Positions 1 to 10,778 of a stretch of 64,000 bases of DNA are shown here, in pieces (the first letter of the stretch is position 1; every line of letters begins with the position of its first letter). A program made the position numbers and the translations under genes. The notes beneath the pieces are model-generated. The model ran no database searches, was not told where the DNA came from, and was given only the letters and a program-made list of their open reading frames with translations. Source of the DNA: Monosiga brevicollis MX1 (Eukaryota > Opisthokonta > Choanoflagellata > Craspedida > Salpingoecidae); contig NW_001865070.1 of NCBI RefSeq assembly GCF_000002865.3, positions 8,012 through 72,011 of the forward strand, written 5' to 3'.

Positions 1-2130
1 AGCTCACCTCGCATCCGTCACGCGCTTCTGCTGCTCGATATGGAGTCCTCATCCACCGTCGGCAGCACTGCGACCCGCCAGCCTCAACATTAGTACCCCC
101 CTCGAAACGGCTCAAACAAGAAAAAAGGTGCGCTCCTTGGCCAACACCAAATGGCAGCCGGCCCCCTGGTCACAATTTTCGGCGCACGTCACAACAAAGC
201 TCACCTCGCATCCTTCACGCGCTTCCGCTGCTCGATATGGAGTCCTCATCCATCGTTGGCCGCCCTGCGACCCCGCCAGCCCCACCATTAGCGCCCCCTC
301 GAAACGGCTCAAAAAAAACAAAAAGTGCGTGGGCTCCTTGGCCAACACCAAATGGCAGCCGGGCCCCTGGTCACAATTTTCGGTGCACGTCAAAACAAAG
401 CTCACCACGCATTCTTCGCACGCTTCCGCTGCTCAATCGGAAGTATTCATCCACCTGTGACTATCCTGTGACACGACAGCCCAACCATTAGCACCCCCCT
501 CAAGGGCAAAAAAAAACCAAAGGCGCGCCTTGGCTCCTTGGCCAACACCAAATGGCAGCCGGGCCTCTGGTCACAATTTTCGGCGCACGTCAAAACAAGG
601 CTCACCTCGCATTCTTCGCACGTTTCCGCTGCTCGATATGGAGTCTTCATCCACCGTTGGCCGCCCTGTGACCCGCCAGCCTCACCATTAGTACCCCCCC
701 TCGAAACGGCGAAAACAAAGCAAAAGGTGCGCTCCTCGACCAACACCAAATGGCAGCCGGGCCCCTGGTCACAATTTTCGACGCACGTCAAAACAAGGCT
801 CACCACGCATTCTTCGCACGTTTCCGCTGCTCGATATGGAGTCTTCATCCACCGTTGGCCGCCCTGTGACCCGCCAGCCTCACCATTAGTACCCCCCCCT
901 CGAAACGGCGAAAACAAAGCAAAAGGTGCGCTCCTCGACCAACACCAAATGGCAGCCGGGACCCTGGTCACAACTTTCGGCGCACGTCAGAACAAAGCTC
1001 ACCTCGCATTCTTCACACACTTGCGCTGCTCAACATGGGGTCCTTATCCACCTACGGCTACCTTATGACATGTTGGCCCCATCATTAGTACCCCCCTCAA
1101 GGGCAAAAAAAAACAGAAGGCGCGCCTTGGCTCCTTGGCCAACACCAAATGGCAGCCGGCCCCCTGGTCATAATTTTCGGCGAGCGTCAAACAAAGCTCA
1201 CCTCGCATTCTTCACACACTTCCGCTGCTCACCATGGGGTCCTCATCCACCGGCGTCTTCCCTGTGGCACGTTAGCCCCACCATTAGTACCCCCCTCAAA
1301 GCGGCCAAAAAAAAAAAAAAAAAAGGGGCGCGCCTGGGCTCCTTGGCCAACACGAAATGGCAGCCGGGCCCCTGGTCACAGCTTTTGGCGCACATCAAAA
1401 CAAAGTTCACCTCGCATTCTTCGCACGTTTCCGCTGCTCACTATGGAGTCCTCATCCACCTGTGGCTATCCTGTGACCCGCCAGCCTCACCATGAGTACC
1501 CCCCTCGAAACGGCCAAAACAAACAAAAGGTGCGCTCCTCAGCCGACACCAAATGGCAGCCGGGCCAGTGGTCACAAGTTTCGGCGCACGTCAAAACAAA
1601 GCTCACCACGCATTTTTCGCACGCTTCCAGTGCTCAATGGGAAGTATTCATCCACCTGTGGCTATCCTGTGACACGACAGCCCCACCATTAGCACCCCGC
1701 TCAACGGCCAAAAAAAAACCAAAGGCGCGCCTTGGCTCCTCGACCAACACCAAATGGCAGCCGGGCCCCTGGTCACAATTTTCGACACACATCAAAACAA
1801 AGCTCACCTCGCATTCTTCACACGCTTCCAGTGCTCACTGTGGAGTCCTCGTCCACCGTTGGCCGCCCTGTGACCCGCCAGCTCCACCATTAGTATCCCC
1901 CCTCGAAACGGCCTAAAGGTGCGCTCGTCAGCCGACACCAAATGGCAGCCGGGCCCCTGGTCACAATCTCTGGCGCACGTCGAAAAAAAACACACATCGC
2001 AGTTTTCTCGCGTGCTCGGTCTTTATCATAAGGTCCTCATCCACCTGCGGCTACCCTGTGACACAGCACTACCGTCAGAAACGCCCGGCGATTCGCGCGT
2101 CAAAAATCGCAAAAATCACTCTTGCTCTTG
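1..2130. repeat. Tandem array of about 200-bp repeats (minisatellite/satellite)
   Basis: A unit of about 200 bp recurs head to tail. The anchor ATGGCAGCC lies at 151, 352, 552, 750, 949, 1149, 1357, 1552, 1753 and 1942, so spacings are 189-208 bases; a partial unit fills 1-138 and the array runs off the left edge. Each unit ends in an A-rich tract and often holds GGCGCGCC. Units fall into types: those at 151, 552, 750 and 1753 share a GTTGGCCGCCCTGTGACC block, while those at 352 and 1552 share GAAGTATTCATCCACCTGTG. Units 552 and 750 differ at only a few positions, so amplification is recent. The last unit (1942) is degenerate. Reading frames are open on both strands but unit lengths are not multiples of three, so I read it as non-coding. 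Confidence 0.93.
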
Positions 2131-2709
2131 ACTCTGGCAGCGGGCAACATGGATAGCATCTTCAAAAGCGGGCCTAAGATCGGTTTCTCACCTGCATTTG
2201 AGCGGGAGTGCTTCGTGCCGGATCTGACCAGGCTCCGTGGCTCTTGGGCCTAGCTAGCGCGTCCATCAGCGCACGAGCCATCGCGGCTCTTCATGGGCAG
2301 ATCGAGGAATTGTCTTGACAACAAATGGCAGCCCAACACGAGATCAGCAAGAATGGTCCATCCACGACGGTCACGCGGCAATGTCGTTTGGCCACCCGTA
2401 CATCCATGTCGTCGCTTGCACCTCGGCAGCACTTGCCCGTCGCGCCACAACGACGACAACGCACCGCCCCGCCCATGGCCCGCTTCATCGTGGCGCGTCA
2501 GTGAGAAAAAAAATGAAGCCAAAAGCAAAGGGAGGGAAGAGAGGCAAGAGGTTAATGAAGCAAAGTTTCAATTAATTGAAGCAGATCATGGCCATTCCAA
2601 GTAAAAAGATGCAGTCGATTCAGCAGTTATTGAAGATACTAAAAGATGATGACATTCTGACATTCGGTTCTGTGTTCTGATTCTCAAAAAGAGCTTCCTG
2701 TGTGTGTGT
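2131..2709. other. No recognisable gene
   Basis: Unique sequence between the repeat array and the zinc-binding ORF. It has short overlapping ORFs on both strands without recognisable domains or convincing splice patterns. I see nothing else in it. Confidence 0.5.
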
Positions 2710-3501
2710 TTAGCAAAAACTGTCAGGGCCGACTTGGGCTTTCGCCGCACTGGGGAGCAGGATCCTCGCACTTTCAAACACAAATTCCACAAGACGCCAA
2801 TGCCCATCCCCCGGAGATAGACCAGGAACGGACGAGTACAGCCACTCGACAAACAAGTCGCGCGTTTTTAAATCCTTCAATGTCTGTACCCTCAAGTTGT
2901 AGCCCATCCGCTGGGCCAGGTCGCGCAGCCCCGAATGACAGTCCGAATAAAGGAGGAGACAGCTCAGGCCCGAATCCAGTCCTTGAGACTGCCTGCAACG
3001 GTAATTACGTGTATCCCATCCACGAATCCCCTTTGGCATTCCACAAGCGTAGCAGCACGTCCATTTGGGATATTTGAAGCCCACGAAACATTCACTTGTC
3101 TCGTGTCCTTCGAAGTGACACCGCTCACAACCAGGATTAGATACGCATTGATCTCCAGCCTTCAGGACGGGTTTCGCCTGTCGAATGGTACATCGCATGC
3201 AGTAATCATCCATCAACTTCAGAACGCCAATAAACTTGTCAGCCGCCGCGTAGTTCATCAGATATTTTTTTTCTGTCCCCGACTTCGACCGAAATATTGG
3301 CGCGACGTTGTGCCGATTCGGTGGCGTAGCCGCAGCAGATACCGGGGCTTCAGAGCGAGTGGTAGCAGTAGCGGCAACGGTAGCGATGCGCGTGCCACTT
3401 AATGCTGCTCGTTTTGCTGCGGGAAGAGGCGACTCTGCTGCTTGAACCGCTGTTGAAGAAGCAAGAACCAGGTGAGTTGCTGAAATCATACGATGTGGCA
3501 A
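2710..3501 (-). CDS. Cys/His-rich zinc-binding ORF, resembles tail of RecQ-like helicases; probably partial
   Basis: A 263-residue open frame. The first 70 residues are Ala/Thr/Ser-rich. From about residue 95 there is a cluster of Cys and His: CMRC, GDQC, CERCHFEGHETSECF, then KWTCCYACGMP followed by GIRGWD. Spaced Cys pairs with a CCYACGMP element recall the zinc-binding tail of RecQ-type helicases found in fungal subtelomeres; that likeness is from memory and weak. No helicase motifs are seen in this or neighbouring frames, so this would be only a C-terminal piece. The apparent start is arbitrary: it lies in an intron or last exon of the LRR gene on the same strand, and a splice acceptor at 3480 could join the two. 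Whether it is a separate gene, a fragment, or a 3' exon is unresolved. Confidence 0.4.
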   Translation of the reverse strand: MPHRMISATHLVLASSTAVQAAESPLPAAKRAALSGTRIATVAATATTRSEAPVSAAATPPNRHNVAPIFRSKSGTEKKYLMNYAAADKFIGVLKLMDDYCMRCTIRQAKPVLKAGDQCVSNPGCERCHFEGHETSECFVGFKYPKWTCCYACGMPKGIRGWDTRNYRCRQSQGLDSGLSCLLLYSDCHSGLRDLAQRMGYNLRVQTLKDLKTRDLFVEWLYSSVPGLSPGDGHWRLVEFVFESARILLPSAAKAQVGPDSFC

Positions 3502-5229
3502 TCAGTGCCAATCTGAAGACTTCGACTCTACACGCCCACATGTCGTACTTCGCAAAGCAAGTCGCCGCCGACGCTTGCAACACTTGCAAAACCATTGACA
3601 TTGCTCAGGGCTTCATTATGCTACCCTCCACAGCAAAACGACCAATGAGATGCTTGACATCACACAATCATTCTATGAGCCAACGCCAGGCGCTGACAAC
3701 ATACACTGAGGCCCAAGTCCCCGCCAATGCTGGTAAGACTCTGGAACCCATTGACGTTTGTCAGTTTGCGATTATACTGTTCGTGTTGACAGAACGTCCG
3801 ATGAGTCAGCAGACCACGATCCCAATGATTGAGTTATGGACGCCAAGTTCCGACTGAGCGTGCCGGCGCAACGTACGCCCAAGGAAACGTCGCCGCCGAC
3901 GCTTGTGATATTCGCAAGCCCGTCGATGTTGATCAAGCCATTATTGTCCTGCCCATCACACAGAAAAAAAAATAAAAAAAAAATTAAAGGTTGAGATTGA
4001 CCACAATCTCAATCGAAGCACGCCAGCATGCGACCTTGACGCTAAGCTTGCAAACGACTTACATTCAAGCAGACATTGCCAGGAATGCTTGTAAGACCCG
4101 AAAGCCCATCGACATTGATCAGATCATCATTGGACTACTCAAGTTGGCATGTTACCCATTGAATCTCTGCGATGGCACGCTAGATCCGCAATCACAAAGG
4201 ACACACCGACACGTGCATGCAGCTCCAAGTGGCCACCGATGCTTGTAAGACTTCTCAACCCGTCGACATTGGTAAGAGCGTTATTGTGCTAACAGAGGCT
4301 TGAGGCACATTCCAATGCCACCGAGTTTACGCAAGGGCCAAATCTGCGACCTCGACATACGACGTACTGCCAGGTTCAAAACGCCGCCAATGCTTGTGAT
4401 GTTTGCAAGCCCATTGATGTCGACAAGGCCAGAAATATACTGTCCAAGCAAGACAACCAATGACCACAAGCCCAGCCGATCATTCCCCCCCCAAAAAACC
4501 AAAGGGTTTGACTTACACCGAGGCTAAAGAAGCCACCAACAGTTAGGGTTCTTTTCAATCCATCGACATTGGTAACTGCATCATTGAACTGCCGAGGCGA
4601 GTAGAATGACTGATGAGACGTATCCAAAGACAGCCAAGAGGGTTGGCTGCTTATGCTTGAAGCTCACGCGTCTTTCAGATCCTCTCCTCAACTCGAAAGC
4701 CGATCATCCAGTGAGGTCAAATCCAAGCACACGGCGGCGCCTCGTCACTTACATAGATTCGAAAGTTGCCACTCACGTAAACAAGCTTGCTGAAAATGAG
4801 CAGATCCGTCGACCTCAGTTGTACACACTCATCAAGCAAGAAGCTGCCTTGAATATGTGTCACGCCCGAGGGAACATTCTCCAGCTGACATCCAACTGTG
4901 CCAAAGTGTGTCACGTTTGTGTTTGCGGGCGCGGTCGTGGTGGTGAGGACCGTGCTGGCAGTCGTGGTAGTGGAGGCCGTGGTGGGGACCGTTGTGGTGG
5001 AGGCCGTTGTCGTCCTGCCAGCATAGAGCCTCCGCAGATCAGCCAACTCTTGGATCACATCAACACCGTTGAGCAGCAGCCGCGCATCCCCGCCCGAGGA
5101 TGAGCTGTTGATGAAAAGGTTGCCATCCACATCGACTCCAATGGTTGGCTCGGCACTAGCCAGATTGGCGCAAACCACGCCCTGAACCAGTACTGCAACC
5201 AGGCAGCGCACGATACCACGCAACACCAT
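3399..5229 (-). CDS. Secreted or membrane leucine-rich-repeat protein with one-LRR-per-exon array
   Basis: Exon 1 (5229-4753, 159 codons) starts with a signal peptide (MVLRGIVRCLVAVLVQGVVC), then a Thr-rich stretch and an LRR cap, and ends at a GTAAGT donor. Seven more exons follow, each exactly 72 bases and in phase 0: 4588-4517, 4439-4368, 4288-4217, 4134-4063, 3948-3877, 3776-3705, 3620-3549. Each encodes one 24-residue repeat of the form xNxxLxNVDGLxxLTSIGGxL, as in receptor-L-type LRRs. Introns are 77-164 bases. All begin with GT except the one after 4217, which reads GCACGT. A ninth exon from 3479 gives a short tail to a stop at 3399, but this 3' end is uncertain. No membrane segment is visible in the confirmed part. 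Likely a cell-surface or secreted recognition protein; ligand unknown. Confidence 0.8.
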
Positions 5230-6379
5230 GCTAGCCAGCCTGGAAAAAACGTGCAAAAAAAAAAAAATCACATGTCACGTTGCAGCTATCACACAATGAC
5301 CCACACTTTTTATACACTTTCGCACACAACGACCCACCCAAAAATGTCATAAAAATCCAAAAGTGACCAAAAAATCGCGATAAAGCCTGGCACTTACGAG
5401 ATGGTCGTTCTGAAATGTCGATTCCGGTGCTATGGCGCTCAATAGGGCCACCATCAGGCTCACTCAGAGTAGCGAGAACATGTGTATCATCTGATTCTGG
5501 TTTCAAAACATTTTCGCACGATTTTCGTGCCACATCTTGCTGCAAACCATCCAACCATGCCAACGGCAAAGTACCCGTAATTGCACCTCCAGCTTGCACT
5601 GTGACCGAGGTCACACGTGTGTGCGCGCCCCCGTCACCATCTGGCTCTGTTTCGTTGTTTCTCTCGTCGGTTCTTCCTCAATTTTCTTTTCGTCTGTTTG
5701 GGCTCGAGAACAACTTCACTCAAGCAAACCCATGTGGGGACGTCGATTGAAACAAGCCAGTCATTCCTCAAGAACATGGATTCTCAACACTTGGTCTTTC
5801 AATCCTGATCAAATAGTTAGCCAATGATTCAACCCCTTTGAGGAATGACCGGCGAACAAAATGAAATTTCCACACGTCACGAGTTTTAAGAGCGCGCCCT
5901 TCAATCATACACATTATCCGAGTTTGCTCGGATTGTTGTCCATTCTAAACGCGCGCCTCAAAACAATTAGTTTTCCATGCTTGTGGTTTGATCATCATGT
6001 AGCTCATCGATGACAGCCACTTGGCACGAATAGCCGGCGCGAGTACTTACTTGGCTTAGAACTTTGCAACAATTGGCCAGAGATCATCAAACGCGCGCGA
6101 TTCAAACACGGTTGGCTCGCGGCGCCACCCGATGCTAAATAGGACGGGCAGTGCCGCCCGGCAACGCTTCTTGTGCTCGCTTAGAATCACGGCTTGAACT
6201 GCAGTCATTCATGTCCGATTGTGAGCGACGTCATGCCCCAAAGCTCGAAACGGCATTCATGCATTGTCAGCACACCTTCAGGGCTCCAGCTCTGATACGA
6301 GCCAGGTCGACAACTGCTGCGAATCATCCTGATCGCCAGCTAATGGCCGTAGTCAGAAGCATGGGTTGTCGGATGAGAG
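5230..6379. other. Intergenic; no gene recognised
   Basis: Lies upstream of the minus-strand LRR gene and downstream of the ankyrin gene. It holds an A-run at 5256-5268 and only short unrelated ORFs. It may contain 3' exons of the ankyrin gene, but I could not recognise any. Confidence 0.4.
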
Positions 6380-6664
6380 TTACTTTGTCAAGCCGATGAA
6401 GCATTCTAAACAGTCGTACGTGTTGGTTCCTCCAATATTGCCCGAGGCTATAATCAAGCGGACTTTCACCCTCCTATCCCAACCAAAGAAGGGGCAAATC
6501 GAGTGCGAGACAAGAAAAAAATTTGTGAGAATTTGAGCATTTTGTTCTAGCAGCATTGATTGTGCTGCAGCAACGAGGATTCGCGAAACATAAATCTCAG
6601 CAAATTGTACATCAAAGCTCAAAGGACACATCAATCAAAAGCCTCAAGCCATCGGAAACCAGAC

Positions 6665-7912
6665 CTCATTCATCGCATCAACATCCGCACCATGCTCCAG
6701 AAGCATGTCAACCACTGCCTCGGAATGCTCACGGCACGCAATGTGAAGCGCGGTCATCTGCAGCCACATTCGTCATCATAGGAAGCTGAGCGCATTGTCA
6801 TGCGACAGTTTACGCAGGAAACTCGTGCCCGGCTTCTTTTTTTTTGTTAAAATCATGATCAAGCAAACCCTAGGTGTCTATGACGACTATGGTCTCACGC
6901 GAATGGGTGTGCGATTGCAAGACATGGATGCGTACTTTGCCTTGGGCGTCAAACGCAGCGGCGTAGCCTAATACCTTCTTGACCACTTGCACGTGGCCAC
7001 GTTCGCAGGCCAGTTGCAGCGGCTTTTCCAAGGCATACTGCCCCGCAGAGGCAATGGAATGAGATTTGGCTATCATTCATATCAGTGTGCAACTTTTGCG
7101 CAAGCGCTCTTTGCAGACCAACCATGTGTTCGCCGCAGCAAGCATGATGGACTCGTATTGGCTTCCATTTCGCGAGAATTTGCAGCGCCGGCTGCGGATG
7201 GGGCAACCTGCACGCAGCTGCAAGCTTGAGAGTGTCAGCGATGCGCAAAAGTCTTGGGATATTTATCTTGCTTGAAAAATGCACGTACGGGCGCTCAAAG
7301 GGGATGTTGTCAAGAGGCGTGATGCCAAACTGAGAGTACACAATCATGGGGCACGGGGCACGAGAGGCACAAAATCATCGTCATTTTTTTCAAGATTTGC
7401 CGGTCAGAACCAGGGAGCAAAGAATATTATGAGACTGACCCAATTCTCAATTTTGATGTCCGCCCCGAGGAGCATCAGAGTCTCAATGTCGGACAGGTTA
7501 TGGTGGTAGCAGGCTTCGTGCAATGGCGTATCTCCAGTCTATACCAACACGGCAAGGTTTGTCGTTTCAATTCCATCAGGTCCGTTACAAAGATACCAAG
7601 CCGGTAGCACACTCACATACCCGAGGGTTGCGGTACTGTGTTGCAGATCGCAGACGGTCCTCTTCCCAGTGCTCGAACAAGTACGCCACAGGCTGTCCGT
7701 CTGGCTTGCAGCATGCCCTGTATAGCCTTTCTCCATCTGAGCTCATCGTGAACCAGCCCCTAGAGATGCAGCAGGTGAGGACAATGCCGTTCTCTGGATA
7801 AACGTAAGTGACGGCCATTTTCGTACCAGGCCAGCGAGAATAGAGTCACGTCGACGAGCGGCAACAGCTCGCCCTGGAATACGTGAATGTCTACTCCAAG
7901 ACTTTCTTGGGT
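6665..7912 (-). CDS. Ankyrin-repeat protein (core exons; ends unresolved)
   Basis: Spliced minus-strand gene. An exon starting at 7912 (after TTTTACCAG) encodes a strand-rich segment ending LFSLA; it joins through a 70-base intron, in phase, to a segment reading WGWFTMSSDGERLYRACC and ending RNPR. The next exon, 7538-7440, is exactly 99 bases and encodes one full 33-residue ankyrin repeat (TGDTPLHEACYHH... LLLGADIKIENW). A short exon with GITPLDNIPFERP follows. Further on, an exon near 7026-6925 encodes EKPLQLACERGHVQVVKK, and 6757-6665 encodes a canonical repeat (MTALHIACREHSEAVVDMLL, then EHGADVDAMNE). The segment 7060-7240 is probably another, more diverged repeat. The N-terminus (up to about 8125) and the C-terminus (down to about 6380) are not resolved. 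Ankyrin repeats mediate protein binding; the partner is unknown. Confidence 0.7.
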
Positions 7913-8129
7913 CTGGTAAAATAACACGCGCCAGCAGCGGCACGCGCATGCGTACACTGGGACACAGAAACTGATACAAATATCAACAAGCAGTCCGACT
8001 TTTCTCTCACACAAGCACAAGCACGACCCAAACAACGCCCGTTTGTTACAAGCAGGAGCAGAGGAGCAGAGGAGCACAAGAATTGTTAAGAACTGTTGTT
8101 GAGGATTTGGGTGAAATGTTGTCATCTCT

Positions 8130-9114
8130 CTTTTTCAGCACCAATCATGTCTGCAACAGCTCATAGAATGTCTTCACATCGATTTGTGCTTTTGAGTGTT
8201 TGTCTGTCAACGCCTGTCTCCGGCACCGACCCCTCTGGATCCAAAAGACCTCAATAAACTCATGGCTTGGCGAGAGGGCCTTGCCCGTCGTCGATAACCT
8301 CGAGCACCATGCGCAATGGTGATGGTGCGCCTCTTCTTTAAAACGATGTTTTCAAACCGGCGGACATGCGACCACGGCGCGCGACGAGATTCGCCATAGT
8401 CTCAATGCTGCCCCGCCCACAATGGCAGGCGCAAGAAAGGGGGGCCGAGGAGCGAGGCATGGGCAAAGCTCTTGATGATGACGCTTCAAAGGGCATGCGT
8501 AACCATTGCCATCACACACGTTACGTTCGTAATGATGAGGACCATCACCACGAAAAGCAAGAACTTGTTCGCAGGTCGTCGCAAAAGGACAGAATGTCAG
8601 ATCTTGTCCACTCATTAAGGTCAGATGTAGGATGCAGTGTCAATCCTAGATGAATCGTGGCCAATCCTCTCCTCAGCCTTGAATGGCTCCTAGACGAGTC
8701 GTGGTCAAGGATAGGACACATATTACCGTCGTTTCGAGACTTGCTCGTGTTGTTGTGCTGCAGATTTGTGCTTGCCTTTGCATCCGGGGCGGACAAGGGC
8801 AAGGACCTGTGTGGCTTTGCGCACGTTCAACTGTTCTTGACGGCGCACCTTGGTTTTGTTCAAGCGTAGGATGGCGCATGGCGCGAGAAGGTGCATGCAT
8901 GACCGCCAACTTTGAGCCTGGGAACGCGATGCGGAACCGGCGTGGCTCGGCGCACGCGCAACGTAGACGACCAACCTGGGTATAAGTGGCTGCGGTCCAG
9001 TTGGGAGAGGCATTTTACAGCGCCTACCATCAGTCACCAGCTAGCAACAATCTGCTCCACACCCCCGCCTCAAGTCGTTCTGCCCCGCATCGGCTTTCTT
9101 TGAACCTCGTCATC
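8130..9114. other. Intergenic, 5' region of the secreted-protein gene
   Basis: Between the ankyrin gene and the gene starting at 9115. No ORF here has a recognisable domain. The right end holds the likely promoter and 5' UTR of the downstream gene. Confidence 0.45.
8981..8986 (+). promoter_or_regulatory. Possible TATA box
   Basis: TATAAG lies 129 bases upstream of the ATG at 9115 in a GC-rich setting, which would suit a start of transcription near 9010. This is sequence resemblance only. Confidence 0.35.
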
Positions 9115-10179
9115 ATGAAGCTCGCCATCCTCGTCTTGGCCCTGGTGGCCACCAGCGCTTCGGCGTGCAACATCAGCGTCACCATCAACTTACTGGGCAA
9201 CATCATGGTAGGCTTATCACCTAAACTCATGTCGCTCGATTTCCAAAGTGCCCATCGAGGTTCTCACTCCTGCTCGCGTCCTGGTTGACAACATGGCCAG
9301 CCCTGCATCAACAGCTTTAGCAACGAAGTCTCCGAGTGTGATTCCATCCGTGACCGCGACTGCATCTGCCCTCTCCTTGAAGATTATCTGGAGGTGCGCC
9401 AATGTTGTCTACGCATGACTGAAGCCAGCCGCCCGACAGCACTCACACACCGTTTCCTCCACAGTGCACTGTGGACCAGTTTGCCCAGGTTGACGGCTGC
9501 ATTCCCGAGGGTGTTTCCAATGCCATGCGCAACGTGTTCAGCAATGCCACCCAGGAGCTCTGTACCTTCCGTTTGCGCTTCGAGATTGATGTGTCCGTGA
9601 ATGTTCCTGCTAGTAAGTTTGCCCTAGGAGCAATGCCGCGACGCACGTGTTTCAACAAGCCGGCAGCTAGCCTTTGCGTAATCCTGATGGTTGCTCTTCC
9701 CTTTTGTACGATCTGCTTGATAGACTTTGAAGCCTTTACCGAGGTCCAGGCCCGCGCCTTTGGTCGCACCATCCTCGTGACAGGTGGCGTTGAAAACTTG
9801 GAGAATGGCGCTTTTGCTGTCAGCGTAAGTCGATCTTGATCCCAAAAGCCGAAAGCTGTCAAAAAAGCCGCTTCTCTAAGCACTGCCTTACACTGCCTTC
9901 TTCTATGTATAGTGGAGCCGCGGCGACGAGAACCGTGTCATGTTCAAGGTGACCTATGTTGGTCTTGTGGCCCCCACGACGGTCCAAATGCAGACCACTT
10001 ACAACGACGTGGATTACCAGAATGACGAGGGCAACAGCGACAATGACAATGTCGAGGCCGAGGATGTGACCATGAGCTCGAGCGTGAGCGATGGCGAAGA
10101 CCCTGATGGTGGTAGCGCTAGTGCCGCAGTGCCGGCCTTGGCCCTCGGCGCGGCTCTCATGGGCGTTCGTTACCTTTAA
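9115..10179 (+). CDS. Small secreted Cys-rich protein, probably GPI-anchored, CFEM-like
   Basis: Five exons, frame-checked: 9115-9207, 9301-9393, 9465-9612, 9724-9824, 9913-10179, giving 233 residues. Exon 1 encodes a signal peptide (MKLAILVLALVATSASA). Exons 2-3 encode a Cys-rich segment, starting PCINSF, with a DRDCIC core and later Cys in ECTVD, DGCIP and ELC. This recalls the CFEM pattern (a C, then DxxCxC, then three spaced C) but lacks part of the full Cys set. Exon 4-5 encode a beta-rich region, an acidic Asn/Asp/Glu tract, and a Ser/Gly stretch followed by a hydrophobic end (AAVPALALGAALMGV). That ending is typical of a GPI-attachment signal. Function unknown; a surface protein is inferred. 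GPI-anchor genes PIG-F and PIG-C are also in this window. Confidence 0.8.
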
Positions 10180-10627
10180 GTGACATGTAAAATGGCTTCA
10201 ACGATCCTTGCGTGCACTTGCCAATGAATGTGTTGCAACGAGTTTTGCAATCAGCCTATCATTGCCCACCAGCGTATGATGCGAGTCGTCCAGCCATGTC
10301 TGTCCGTGTTTATTTTGCTTCTTTCTGTTTGTAAACTTGCCGGCTCCCTTGTTTATGCAGCAATCGAGCCATTCCAAGTGTCAAATCAACAATAACTTGG
10401 ATTTCTTGCCACTCTTAGCATGTAACTTGTCGTGGTCATAATATCATGTGAAAACGGGTCAAGAGTTGACACGCGAACAAACAATCATTGGCCCACCGAT
10501 CTGCGCCAAAAGCAAATTGTTTAAGCTCGCACAAGGACAAACAAAAAACACACAAGCCATCGGACATTTCACCGAGAAAATTGGCATGGCATGACTGGCT
10601 AGGTCGCGATGCGCAGCCGTTCACGTT

Positions 10628-10747
<120 letters not shown>

Positions 10748-10778
10748 TCCTAATTTGCATAAATTGTCACTACATGGG

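Noticed and set aside
128-1916. Long open frames on both strands inside the 200-bp repeat array
   Set aside because: The frames shift between units because unit lengths are not multiples of three, and both strands are open at once. There is no start context or domain.
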